Assembly (NCBI GenBank): GCA_951804985.1
Contig: OX638132.1
Span: 14,427,529-14,491,528, forward strand
Direction of reading: 5' to 3'
DNA length: 64,000 bases
Source of the DNA: Dryomyza anilis
Taxonomy: Eukaryota > Arthropoda > Insecta > Diptera > Dryomyzidae
In this document: piece by piece, positions 32,370-43,595 of the stretch
Layout: each line of letters begins with the position of its first letter
Numbering within the stretch: the stretch's first letter is position 1
Program-made: the position numbers and the translations under genes
Notes under the pieces: model-generated
The model's input: only the letters and a program-made list of their open reading frames with translations
Databases searched by the model: none
What the model was told of the DNA's origin: nothing

Positions 32370-33060
32370 TATAGCCTTTTATTTTCTGCCCGTACCCAAA
32401 ACATACCGTGAATCTGCCAATTAAATTCAACAAAATTTGACAACCTCTCTATATAAAATGTCTGACATTTTACAGAAATATTTCGGTAGCTCAGTGGTTA
32501 GTGCGTTGGATTGCGAGCTGAAAGTCCCCGGTTCAAGCCTGGACTGGGGCTAACAACATCTTTTCACAGAAACATTTTTCTATACCGCGCTACATCTCGG
32601 CAGTAAATGGCAAACCTACGAGAGTAAAACATTGCATATGAAAAGCTCTCACCCGCCGTTCGGATTCGGCAATAAACTGTAGGTCCCATTACTTTGAGTA
32701 CAAATATAACACGCACAGCTCAAAATGGTGAGAGAGCTCGACCGAAGTTCTTATAGGACTGTAGTGCCAAACTATTATATATTATATAATATTTGTAATA
32801 TTTTGTGGAATTTTAATGGCAGATTCACGGCATATTTTGGGAAAGCACAGAAAACAACCAGCTTGTGATACAAACTCCTTCTTTGTCTGTTTGAAATATG
32901 TCAAAGTTTCTAAACTGCATCGATCGTGCCTAAAATTTTTTCTGAGGTGCTATACACAAAATATTCCATTTATGTTTGCCGAAAATATGGCCAAAATATT
33001 TCTGAAAAATGCCACAAATTTTGTCAAATATGGAAATTTCATTTGTACAGGGTAAACTTT
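32370..33060 (+). repeat. Repeat F copy split by a SINE
   Basis: The left part TTTATTTTCTGCCCGTACCC ... AATTCAACAAAATTTGACAA and the right part GGCAGATTCACGGCATATTT ... TGATACAAACTCC flank the SINE at 32484-32785. Order and wording match 8560-9215. Confidence 0.6.
32484..32785 (+). mobile_element. tRNA-derived SINE, single-head form, plus strand
   Basis: Head CGGTAGCTCAGTGGTTAGTG, B box GGTTCAAGCCTGGACTGGGG, full body and an AT-rich tail (TATTATATATTATATAAT). It is inserted into repeat F; AATATTT before the head and ATTT/AATATTTT after the tail may be remnants of the target duplication. Confidence 0.9.
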
Positions 33061-33399
33061 TTGAACTTATATTATTTAGTTTGTATTAAATGCACGTCTT
33101 CCCATTTATATTTATTTTTTGTTTTAATCTTAAGAAGTTTTTTGAAAAAAAAAAAAATCGAATGACCAGAACGGACCAAAGAAGAATTGTCCATTTAAAA
33201 TATGGAAAAATGGTCAGCGTATACATATGACTTGTATGGGAAGCGCAGGTGACCGATTAAACTCATTTTAAAACTCCGAAAAACTGTTTGGCTAAAATAC
33301 ATAGATACTGAAATTCGTCACAGACAGACAAACAGATAATGCCACTGTCCTTTTTATGTAGGATATATAGATTTGGCTAGATTTTTTTAATTATAAGCA
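33061..33399 (+). repeat. mini-me/HINE interior fragment
   Basis: 33220-33350 reads GACTTGTATGGGAAGCG ... GACCGATTAAACTCATTTT ... GTTTGGCTAAAATACAT ... CAGACAGACAAACAGA. This order matches 61890-62060 in the complete element. Ends are missing. Confidence 0.55.
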
Positions 33400-33990
33400 A
33401 ATCACTCAATAGACGCCACTTACGCTGCCAAGTCCTCCTTTCAGCATTGTTGCCAACCTGTCTGCAAGGAGCCATAATTGCTGGGTGCTACGCATATCAG
33501 TCGCACTGCAGCCAGCCAGCCAACCTACTGCGCGTGCCAGGGGCGTTCTTCGCCTCTGGCTCATCTTCTTTACAACGTCATCATCATCATCTGTAACATC
33601 AACATCAGCTCCACTTCATCTTTATTTTCGGCATCGTTCTACGCTTTCGTTTAGAATTGATGATAAATAATGCAATATTTCACATGTTGTCGATGTTTTT
33701 GTTATTGCTGCAACTAAATTGCTAGTTTGGGTGTTTTCACTTTTTCATCGCATTTATGCTGGATGTGGAATTCGTGGTGTGGCATCGTGATTATCATCAA
33801 CAGCAACATTATTGTTTGTGTTGCTGCCGGGTTAATTGCCACTTGTTGTTGGCTGCAACAATCGAAATTAATTTGTTGCCACTTGATTAAATTAAAACGT
33901 TACCGCACCCAGTAGTAACAGTTGCTGCTGCCGCTGCTGCTACTGCAGGTAGCAATGTTTTTGTTGTTGTTTCATTTAATTAAAGTTTTA
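33400..33990. other. Single-copy-like island 6
   Basis: GC-richer (CAGCCAGCCAGCCAACC, CTGCCGCTGCTGCTACTGC) with ATCATCATCATC and GTTGTTG runs and no repeat match. No recognisable protein. Strong candidate for fly-type regulatory DNA. Confidence 0.4.
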
Positions 33991-34292
33991 TTCAATTGAT
34001 TTTTATGCTATGTATATTAAAAAAAAAAATACAACAATACAAAAAGTTTTATATCCAGTCTCTATTTAATTTTAATTAATATAAAATATCGTTTGTATTT
34101 GAAAAATTTATAAAATATACAATGAAATTTAACAATACATTATCTTTAACTAATAACACAACGCTACAATAATTTATCACCTATCATTGTATGATATTCC
34201 AGTTTTATATTACACAACACAACAAAAAAAATTATCCGCGATCTAAGTGTGATTTTCCGATGGACATCAAGATTCATGCCTCATGTTTTTGA

Positions 34293-34469
34293 GTATTCGA
34301 ATTTCGGTAGTAAATTTTTATAATGTCGACTCGTTGTTGGCTCGTATATCTTTCCATCATGAAATGGCAAACCCTATTGAAGAGAAATGTCAAAAGAGCG
34401 GCAAGAAATATGGCGTCGTTTGCTGTCCCTGTCGCTCTTTTTTTGTAGCGTCCCTGTTGAAAAACCCTT
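34293..34469. mobile_element. Mariner-derived fold-back MITE, one arm only
   Basis: TATTCGAATTTCGGTAG ... TCTTTCCATCATGAAATGGC ... TTGTAGCGTCCCTGTTGAAA then AACCCTT and TA. It equals the right arm and loop of the element at 51840-52173, that is, the inverted 5' end of the mariner; the left arm is missing. Confidence 0.85.
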
Positions 34470-34473
34470 TACC

Positions 34474-34855
34474 TGATTCATCATATTGATGAATTCATTC
34501 ATTGAATTAAAATCGTATTTTTAAATGTTTTTCATTTTCAATATTTTTTAATATTAAATTTCAAACACAAATTTGTCTTCATTTACACATTTATGTATTA
34601 ATAATTTTTATAGGATTTTTAATATTTAAATGCTAATTATTCGAAGACTCCATTTCATCATATTAATGAAAAAGTGAACATCATATTGATGAATTTTAAA
34701 TCTTATAAAAATAATAAATACGTAAATGTGTAAATGGATATAAATTTTAATTTGAAATTTTATGTTATAAAAAATATTGAAAATGAAAAATTTTGAAAAA
34801 ATACGATTTTAGTTCAATGAATAAATTCATCAATATGATGAATACTAGTTGTTGG
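34474..34855. repeat. Palindromic repeat P, arms about 165 bp
   Basis: GATTCATCATATTGATGAAT ... TTTACACATTTATGTATTA returns inverted as TACGTAAATGTGTAAATGG ... ATTCATCAATATGATGAAT. The two arms surround an unpaired segment of about 50 bases (TAATTATTCGAAGACTCC ...). Half of the same element is at 23360-23620. Confidence 0.75.
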
Positions 34856-35279
34856 TTCATATTTTTTTTGTGTGTATTACGTAACGTTTTTGAGTAAATT
34901 TCCATCGTATTTTTAAGCTGTTCTTAGAATAAAAAAATAATAGTACTGTGGAAATTAGTTTTGTAAAAAAAAAACTGTAACGTATTTTTTCTTTTAATTG
35001 TCAAGACTAATATTAATATACTATTGAATGCTAATATTCCAATAAATTTTTAAGATAATTGAATCAAAACTTGGACATTTTATTTAGAGAATTTTTAATT
35101 TTTTTTTTTTTGTCAGTTAGGATTTAAAAATAAACGAAAAAATTGTTTATGGTTAATCAGAGCATAGACATAAATAACTATCAAATTGAATAAGTTTTTT
35201 CTAATTAACCTACTTTTTAAAATATATAATTTCTATTTTCTTATATAATCAATTAAAAAAAAATGATGTCTTTAATCTT
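34856..35279. other. AT-rich intergenic, nothing recognised
   Basis: No feature supported. Confidence 0.4.
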
Positions 35280-35650
35280 ATTCTATGCTCTGCACAGAGA
35301 AACATTATATTAATGAATGTCGTTTATCAAACATTGATTCATTTTATTGAGGAACCATTCATAATAATAATGACTAACGACATCAATGTTATGAATGCGA
35401 TCATAAAAAATATGATGAACGCTTGCTAACTGTTGAAAAAGTGTTCTTCAATACGATGAACTGTATGTGAAGAATACGTTACATCATATTAATGAACAAA
35501 TACATAAAATACAACATGCATGTACATCGTATTGATGAATGGTGTTCATCAAACCAAATTTTAATCAAAATATTTATTTTTCGTTCATTTATTACCATAC
35601 TCAGTTCTCAAGCGGTTCTTGTATGTTATTTCATATATAATGCATATTTA
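35280..35650 (-). repeat. Repeat G, inverted copy
   Basis: Reverse complement of the unit at 28225-28595: ATTCATTTTATTGAGGAACC, GTGTTCTTCAATACGATGAA, ATGTGAAGAATACG, CTCAAGCGGTTCTTGTATG. Short TCAT/ATGA palindromes throughout. Confidence 0.65.
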
Positions 35651-35652
35651 AA

Positions 35653-36228
35653 GGAGTTGGGAAAATTAGGCACCATAGGTAAGTTCGGTCACATGGGATG
35701 GACTTTTGTATCGGTCGGGCCCGACTATGGAATACCCTCTTATTGGATATTTTAGTGGTGTAATTTTGTGGGATATGAAAAAACGGGATTTAAAGTAAGA
35801 AAAAAAAATGTGGGCGGATTACGCCCATTCTTGGATCACATATATTTAAGTAAATTCTAACTATACATTTTAAATTTTATAAATATATCTTGAATACTTT
35901 TCGAGTTATTGGTTCCCAAAAAGTTATATATAAGTGACTTGTATAGAAGGTGGACGTGTCCGTTTACCGATTTGGTTCATTTTCAAACTCAGAACCATTT
36001 TTGGGTTAAAACATATTGAAACAAAATTTCATCGCATTCTGACAAGTATTTTTCAAGTTACTCTGAATCCGGTCAGACGAAAAAACAGACAGACATGGCT
36101 AAACGGACTCGGGTGGAGATGCTGATCAAGAATATGTATACTTTTCCATACCGGACAGGCCTACTAAGGGGCGTTACAATATCTGCACAAACTTAATATA
36201 CCCTTTACCTCATAGGTATAGGGTATAA
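35653..36228 (+). mobile_element. mini-me/HINE element, GGGCCCGACTA subfamily
   Basis: Starts GAGTTGGGAAAATTAGG with the hairpin word TCGGTCGGGCCCGACTA. The conserved core CTGATCAAGAATATGTATAC follows a short CAGACAGACA tract, and the element ends in an ACCCTTTACCTCATAGGTATAGGGT hairpin (split as ACCCTTTACC/GGTATAGGGT). These are the marks of the dipteran mini-me/DINE-1 group, thought to be non-autonomous Helentron derivatives. Confidence 0.8.
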
Positions 36229-37059
36229 AAATAAGAACCGTTAAAAAAAGTTAGTAATTTTTGTGGTTAGTTTGTGACTATGCTCTGCATAACCATAAAT
36301 TATTTCCTTATTTATTATTCGATTCAAAATAAAATCATCTAAAAATCAGTATTTTTCGATTTCAGATTCAAATAGCTTAAAAACATATTGGAATAATAGT
36401 ATTTGTTGGTACATTGTAATTAGTCATGACAATTTAAAGTAAAATTGCGTTTTGGAAAACACTTACAGATTTCCATAATACACAGTAGGCTTAATTAAGC
36501 ATACTAAGAAAATTTGTTAAAACGATACAAAAGATCATTAGCGCACCGGGACAGTGAGTGATAAAGAGACGTAAGATCAGTGCAATATAACACATAAGTG
36601 TGAAAGAGATAGAAATTGACTGCCGAAGAAGTTTGTGTATACTTCTAAAATCCGACTGCACGTGAGTTTAAAATTGATGAAGATGAAGAGGATTTCTCGG
36701 ATTCTCGTGAAGTATAGAAGATTGTGGAAACTTCTAGGATCCAACTCTGAAGTGAATAACACACTAGGGTATTAAAGCTGTTAGTTATGTAATTAGATTA
36801 ATCAAACCAAACATAAATTAAATTTTTTTATTTTGAACACAATCCAGAGAAACGAACTTGTAGAACAATGCTTTTTAAAGACTTTATTTTCGTAACAATA
36901 TGAATGCACATATTCCCATTATATATTAAGAAATTTGAATCTAAACTCGAAAATTTTGGATAAGACTATTTTTGATGGTAGCTATCAGAAGTTATTTTAT
37001 AAAATATGATAACATTTTAGATATATATGTTATTTAAAATATTTATATATTTTTTTTTT
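36229..37059. other. Intergenic, nothing recognised
   Basis: 36530-36770 is less AT-biased (GACAGTGAGTGATAAAGAG, GAAGATGAAGAGGATTTCTC) and could be debris of an unidentified element. No supported gene. Confidence 0.35.
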
Positions 37060-38860
37060 ATATTTCACCGACATCTTAAGTATTTGTTTCAAAGCAACGC
37101 TTTCTTGCATGTCGCATATAAAATGCCAACAACAGATTTCAATTTATTTAGCATGCAATTGTTTTTTTTTTTTTTGGTTTGTTGTTGTTCTTATTTTATT
37201 GTTGTAGTTGTTATTGTAATGGTTGTTGTAAACATATATGGTATGTTGTTGTCACAGTCATTAACATAAATCCAAGTGAAACAATATAAAAAAGAAAATT
37301 TCTAAATATATTTTCAAATTGAAATGAAAAGTTTTTTTCTTGTTGTTGTTGTGCTACAGCAAAAGAAAGCTATTTTCTTGAGAACACTAACTCCAATACA
37401 CCGAATAAAAATTGCGGTAGTAAAAATAAAAGCAGATGTCTTTAAAATAAATACATGTGTATTAAATTTACGTCGCAAAGAAGATGTATTTTATTTTACT
37501 ACATAATTTACATTGTTTTTGCATACAGCAAATTAAAAAAAAAGATTATTTCATTTTATTAATTAAAGCATTTAATTTAAATATTTAAGTTTTTAATTTT
37601 GAAATTTTAGTAGTGTTTTTAAAAATATCTAATTGTATTTGAATTTTGCTAAAATTCAGCATTTCTAAATTTACATAAAATCATTTTTTTCAATTCAAAA
37701 ACCAATTTCTAATACATTGTGTAGTATAATGGATTCGATTATTTAAAAACAAACAAAAAATGTAGTAAATTGAATTTTAATATATTGATTTGTTTTCGGT
37801 GTATTTGTAGATTGTGTCGTTTAATAATTTCATAACATTTTTAATATATAAAATGTGTATTTTTCTCATTTACGTCTTCAAAATTCAACTCATATCCTTA
37901 GCTCAACAAGAAGGCGGCTGTTTGTGATGTTGCTGTTGCTGCTGCTGCTGTTGCCAGCGATTGTTGTTCTTTTCAGTACAAAATGTCGCTTCGTTTTCTT
38001 TTTTATATTTTTGATACATATTTCTTTTTTTATTTTCTTCTTCTGACACACAACGTCTTCCGTTCCATTTTCCTTTTTCATATTTACGCTGCTATGAATT
38101 TCTTGCTCTTAGACTTCATTCAGTTGCCATCAGAACTTTGTGTTGCTGACATTTTTAGAATTATTTTTATATTTTGTATGTATTTATTTTGCAAATGATT
38201 TAATGACGACAAAAATTTATTGTGCGTGAATTGTGAAAAATGAGAGCATTCTCAACGACATCCTTGTTGTCATCCTTGCCTACGTCACCACCATCACCAT
38301 CACCATCAACAACAGCAGCGACAGCCACAACAATATCCTTGACAACAACAACAACATCGACAAAAGTAACAGCAACCTTTTGTAATTTCGCAACGATTCA
38401 GTCTGATGAATATTTTGTCATTGCCTTAGATTTGCAAACAACTAATGATGATGTCGTCGTCGTCGTCAACGTCGTTGATTGCGATAGCAATGTTCCTGAT
38501 GTTGCTGCTGATAACTGCGTGGGCGTTAACGTCAAAGTAGACCCTAATTTATATGTTTTGGTTGTGATTGTAGTGTGTTTGATTTTGTGTCATTCTCGTA
38601 CAACGACGCATCGTTCGTCCCACCACCAGTCGAAGATATTTAATGCGCTTTGCAACCTTTGTAGAGCCCACCCCTTGAACTTTTGTTTTGCCAAAAGGAC
38701 TCATGTCGCACTGACTTGACTCTCTGCCATGGAACACTTGAAAAATACAATGAAATCACTTTGGATTTGTCATTACCGTCGGTACGCCCTACATCCACCT
38801 GTCAATCACAGACGCATATTTTGATTATACCCTGTCAAATTCTATGTAAATATATTTTCA
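37060..38860. other. Single-copy-like island 7
   Basis: A long stretch without repeat-family matches, with GTTGTTGTTGT, CTGCTGCTGCTG, CAACAACAACA and GTCGTCGTCGTC runs. GC is above the surroundings at 37900-38720. A candidate regulatory or lncRNA region that also contains the open frame at 38240-38719. Confidence 0.4.
38240..38719 (+). CDS. Uncertain 159-codon open frame
   Basis: ATG-initiated and ends at TGA. It begins with a Ser/Thr/Pro-rich stretch (SLPTSPPSPSPSTTAATATT), then a VVVVVNVVD run from GTC repeats and a hydrophobic segment VLVVIVVCLILC. No known family recognised. The composition follows from triplet runs (ACA, GTC), so it may be a chance frame in regulatory DNA. No splice or promoter evidence. 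Confidence 0.15.
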   Translation: MRAFSTTSLLSSLPTSPPSPSPSTTAATATTISLTTTTTSTKVTATFCNFATIQSDEYFVIALDLQTTNDDVVVVVNVVDCDSNVPDVAADNCVGVNVKVDPNLYVLVVIVVCLILCHSRTTTHRSSHHQSKIFNALCNLCRAHPLNFCFAKRTHVALT

Positions 38861-39040
38861 TTGGTAATTCAAAATATTTGCGTAAATCGTAATTTATAAA
38901 TAGATTGTATTATTTTGAACAAATTTACATATGTTTTATTACGGTAACTACATTGATGTCATAGATATATTTATATGAATGAATTATGTTTCGGTTACGA
39001 ATATCGATTCAGTTTTATTTAGATTTTATAAAAGCTAATC

Positions 39041-39746
39041 GAATTTCTTCATTAGCTCAGAGAATTTCGTCATTAGCTCAGAGTTTAGTCCGTTGGACTG
39101 CAAACCAAAAGGTCCCACAACATTTTTTCCAAGAAAACATTTTTTTTTCCGCGCTACCTCTCGGCAAACCACCGAGAGTGGGCAGTGCCATGAAAAGTTA
39201 TCACCTTCGCCGTTATGATTCGGCATTAAACTGTAGGTCCCACCACTTTGGGTACACACGGTGAAAATTCTTTACTGATGATTTATGAATAACATGTTCA
39301 TAAAACATATTTTTTCGAATTATTTTATTTATGAATTATATTCATGAATCTATCTATCTATCTTGTTATGCATAATTAGGATTTGTTTTCCATCTAGAGG
39401 CTACGGCACAATGTATTAAATTTTAATCATAAACAATGAAATATGAATAATAAATCACACAATGTATTTTAGTATCTTTTCCAATTGCCTATGACTTATG
39501 CATATATTATGCATAAAACTTGAGTAAGCATATGCATGATTTTATTCAATTAATCAAAATTAAAATTAATTTTTACTCAATCATATATTATGAATAAAAA
39601 CTAAATCATTATGATTTCTTATTCTTCGCTGGATATCGTGATTAATTTTTGCACAAATTTTTGCATATAATATATGATTTATGAGAACATTTCTCTCCGT
39701 GTAAATCTAAACACGCACAGCTCAATTGGTCTGAGAGCTCGGTATA
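39041..39746 (+). mobile_element. Diverged SINE split by a MITE
   Basis: Head relic CATTAGCTCAGAGTTTAGTC, body TTTTTTCCGCGCTACCTCTC and AAACTGTAGGTCCCACCACT up to 39254. It resumes after the MITE at 39702 with TAAACACGCACAGCTCAATT and GAGAGCTCGG. The first 21 bp of the head region are duplicated in tandem (39041-39061, 39062-39082). The B box is not conserved. Confidence 0.7.
39255..39701. mobile_element. CACACGG-end MITE inside the SINE
   Basis: 447 bp; ends CACACGGTGAAAATTC and GAACATTTCTCTCCGTG, with TA on both sides (39253-39254, 39702-39703). Its presence splits a SINE body that is continuous in other copies. The interior is AT-rich with ATTCATAATATATGATT words shared, inverted, with 56241-57254. 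Confidence 0.8.
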
Positions 39747-39754
39747 AATTCAGT

Positions 39755-40115
39755 GGACGAATTTTCCAATATCAAAACAGACGAAGGGAGATTCTTTCAC
39801 AAACGTACAGTGCGACTGAATAACGAAATTTTCGAGAGTGGACTACGAAGGTGTAGGCTAGGTCCGATGCCGGAACAGAACGAGAGAAAACACGACCTGG
39901 ACGAATCACGTAATGTATTTTCCACTAACAATTACAATTGCAATACCTATATAAAAAAAAAAAACTTATACACCCGAAGGTTCTTCGATGCTCAAGAAAT
40001 ACTTTCATACTCTATTTAATATATGACACGTTGTTGTATTCGCTCCAGGAACTCCAAAGATGATTTTGTAGCCCCTGCCCAAATTTGCGAGTTGTATTCC
40101 ATCTTAGGTAGTGTA
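39755..40115 (-). pseudogene. Jockey-like LINE ORF2 relic, minus strand
   Basis: The minus strand gives MEYNSQIWAGATKSSLEFLE, RIQQRVIY, LEHRRTFGCI, then further on VFSRS and FVVHSRNF. It is the same family as 14360-14690. Frames are broken and the 5' part is missing. Confidence 0.7.
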
Positions 40116-40149
40116 GACTTACAGAGACATTAATGTACATAGAGATGAA

Positions 40150-40460
40150 CAGATGGATATCTACTAAAGTTCAGTGAACGCAAAGAACCGGCATCGAAAC
40201 TGTTATTAAAAAAATCGCGGAACCGGAATCATAACTGCTATTTTAAAAATCATGACATCAGAACTGGAACCGATATTTTAGTCCTTTTCAAGGAGCACAA
40301 ACACCGGAATTCAAACCGTTTCGATTTTTGGATCCGAAACCGGCATCGGAACCATTATTAAAAAAATGCGTGGAACCGCATTTTTTGTTGTAACCGGAAT
40401 CGGAATTGGAAACAAAATTTTAAAAATCTTGGAACCAGAACCGATATTTATAAGAGTTTT
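40150..40460. repeat. Degenerate GGAACCGGAATC minisatellite
   Basis: Repeated words of the form GGAACCGGAATCG, AACCGGCATCGGAACC and GGAACCAGAACCGATATTT, separated by ATTTTTAAAAAT spacers with a unit of about 45-65 bp. No coding. Confidence 0.6.
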
Positions 40461-41029
40461 AGTCCCTGCCTAATATATCCACGTGAGTTAGATAATTCTT
40501 ATTCGACATTTCTTTCCGGGACAATTCTTTTCCGAGAAAATTCTATCACGAGCAATCGAACTGGTAGATTCGAATATATTTTCTGATTCACTAACAGAAC
40601 TTCTAAATTATTTTGAGGGAAGTTGGATTGGCAGATAAAGTAGAAAGCAAGAAGAAAAAAATATTTTACGGGAAAGAATTATTCGAGTTGGAATTGTGCG
40701 AGGTGTCGCGAGAAGTATTCTCCCGGGAAAGATACCTCAGGTTCATTAGGTTAAATTAAATTAGGACACATTTTTGAAAATTAATCTTTGTAAATCTTTT
40801 GTTCTTCAATTATACGTGCGACAAACATATTTTCATTTATATGTTTGCGGCAAAAATATCTTTACTTACTTGATTAGGTTGAATATTATAATAATTGCCG
40901 GTATTTTAGGAAAATTTACCGTTTCGATTATTGCCAATTCATTGCCTAATTAATTTCCGAATAACTAATTTGTTTTATTATAAAAAAAAATAAAGACAAA
41001 ATCGCTACGTATTATGGTCACACAAAGCA
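40461..41029. other. Intergenic, nothing recognised
   Basis: 40490-40740 has scattered GGGACAATTCTTTTCCGAGA-like words, related in inverse to the minisatellite at 52804-52915. No gene. Confidence 0.4.
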
Positions 41030-41490
41030 TTGCGCACGATCATAAATATTGTGGCTGCCAATTTACAGTGACTGACGATCGATCTTTGGATACTATATAA
41101 GTTACATTTGCTCGCGTATTTGTTACAGCAACCGCCGGGTAATAAATTACAAAAGTATGATTTCAATAGAAACCGCATTTAATTCTTATTGTTGTTTTTT
41201 TCACCTATTTTTTTAGCATTCGCAGCAGCAAATATTGAAGTGATTCTCGATGGGCAACAAGCAACAAACCGGCAGCCACCGTCGCCACACATCGACAGCA
41301 CTTCAAGTCATGCTGCAACCTACCGCATCGGACATTAATAACATTTGTCTGTCAAACTTCGGCAGGTTTCAATCAGCGAACTGTTGCCGATCAACAAGTG
41401 ATCGCAAGTGGATGTTTATTGTTCTTGGGGCTATTATTATATTTATTATTGATATTGTACACTGCAGATCGAGGCACTCCATAACTTAGA
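41030..41490 (+). other. Island 8: possible promoter and small exon
   Basis: Less AT-biased. CTATATAAG at 41093-41101 looks like a TATA box. About 110 bases later a pyrimidine tract ending TTTTTTAG/C (near 41217) resembles a splice acceptor. An ATG frame follows at 41250-41489 (79 codons) with a hydrophobic segment FIVLGAIIIFIIDIV. The protein is not recognised. The combination is suggestive but unproven. Confidence 0.25.
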
Positions 41491-41727
41491 CAGACAGACT
41501 ACGTTGTTCGTTGCACGATCGACTGAAGTAAGAAGTTATTGTTGGAAAATTTTGGCACAAAAACACTTGCGAATCTGACAGGCGGAATGGATTTTTTTTT
41601 TGTATTAATATTATTTCAATTCTTTCTGTTCCGATCCCTTCAATGAATAATGGATGCCTATCTACGTTCTGTACTTTACTGCAATATGAACAGATCATCA
41701 TGATGAGACTTCTACAGAAAATAAGAC

Positions 41728-43595
41728 TCTTACAGAGAAAAAAAAAATGTTTGGGGTAAAAATATTATTACTTATATGATTATTTTTAAGTGTTGTAATA
41801 TTTTCCGGATTTTCAAAATAAATTCGTCTCTTATACAATGATTTTTGTCATCGTGTTGTGATTGTTTAGAATTGTAAATGATTGTGGCAAAAATAAATGG
41901 AATTTCAACGTTTGATGATTGTCACAAAAATATGCAATTTTTTATTTTAAATTTGTTAAATGATCAAATAAAATATAGAAAATGAAAGATTCGAGAAAGA
42001 AATATAAAAAAGTTCGTCAGGTTTCGCTCTAGACATTATTACTTCGCTATAGTATGAATAATTTTAAAAATTTTATGATTCCTGCAATCATGTTAATAAC
42101 TATAAAAGGAAAAGCTTTCAGAAAAGAAAACGTCGGGAGAGGAAATAAAATAAAGTTTTTATTTACATATAAAACTATCAGACCAAAAGAGTCTACAAAC
42201 ACAAAAATGAAAAACTAAAAACTTTATTATATTTTTCTCTTGAAATTATTGCTCCAATCATGTTTTATGATTGTGACAATAGCATGAATCATATTCTGTT
42301 AATCGTAATAAAACTATAATTGCTTCTATAATGTCAATGCTTATGAAAAAACATAAAATGAAACATTTCAGAAATAAGAAAAAGTATTACCTCTTTACCT
42401 CTCAATATCATTGCGTCAATCATATTTTACATTCTAAATATTGAACATAAGTTAATATTAATATTGCTAATAATATTATGTTTCTTGCAATCATGTCAAA
42501 AATGAAAATATACAGAATGTGAATGCTCCCGGACAGAAATTTGAATAAGTTCATTATCAAAATTACTGCGTCAACGTTTTTCTTATGAATGTTACAATAG
42601 CATGAGCATTAGTGTATGTAATAATAATAAAACTATGATTCCCTCAATCATGACAATGACCAAAATATGCAGTAAGTGAATCATTCAAGTAAGAAATATG
42701 TTTATCATATTTCTTTCTCGACATAATTGTGTTTTATGATTGTTTTATGATTCTGATAAATTGTAATATAATTATTTTTCCTACAATCATAACAATGATT
42801 TGAAAATACAGAAAGTGCAAATTTCCAGAAATAAATATTAATAGATATAAACTGATTACCTCTCGATATCATTTCGTCAATCATGTTTTAGTTTTGTCAA
42901 AATAGATTGAAACACAAGGTTAATTATAGTAATGTTTTCTGCGATCATACCAAACATTAGTGCTATAAATAGTAGTAAAACTACACATTGCGTCAATCAT
43001 GTTTTTGTTTTGTTACAATAGATTGAAACACATGGTTAATTATAGTAATGTTTTCTGCAATCATACCAAACATTAGTGCTATTAATAGTAATAAAACTAC
43101 TCATTGCGTCAATCATGTTTTAGTTTTGTCACAATAAATTGAAACACATGGTTAATTATAGTAATGTTTTCTGCAATCATACCAAACATTAGTGCTATTA
43201 ATAGTAATAAAACTATGATTCCTGTAATCATCTCAATGATCAAAATCTGCAGTAAGTGAAAAATTCAAGAAAGAAATATGAATAAGTTTATCATATTTCC
43301 ATTTCGACATTACTGCTTTAAACGTGTTCGTGTTTTATGATTGTTGCAATTTACAGTATTATATAATATGATAAATTGTTTTATGATTGTTGCAATACTA
43401 TGAACATAAGTATGATAAATCTTAATAATACCAAGATTCCTGTAGACATGCCTATGTTAAAAAATAGATTAAATAAAAAATTCTTGGCAGAAATGATGCT
43501 TTAGATTATTCGATTAGGACAATCATACAAACACTTATACTTTTTAGCATAGTATTAATTATAACAATCGTCTTTTTCTTTTTCTCTGTGTGTAA
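41728..43595. repeat. Satellite-like block with inverted ends
   Basis: About 1.87 kb built of diverged units (about 115-240 bp apart) containing GCGTCAATCATGTTTTA, ATGATTCCTGCAATCATG and TGAAAAATTCAAGAAAGAAA-type words. The ends TTACAGAGAAAAAAAAAA and TTTTTCTTTTTCTCTGTGTG are roughly inverted, so the block may be the body of a single transposable element. No coding. Confidence 0.65.
42875..43222. repeat. Three 116-bp tandem units
   Basis: CGTCAATCATGTTTTAG-type starts are at 42875, 42991 and 43107, exactly 116 bp apart. Units 2 and 3 differ at only a few positions, so this duplication is recent compared with the rest of the block. Confidence 0.92.

Noticed and set aside
32484..32556. tRNA gene
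   Set aside because: A and B boxes are present, but the acceptor stem does not close and a SINE body follows; the same head recurs in several inserted copies.
36530..36770. Possible LTR-element debris
   Set aside because: Less AT-biased, but I found no paired LTR, primer-binding site or protein similarity.
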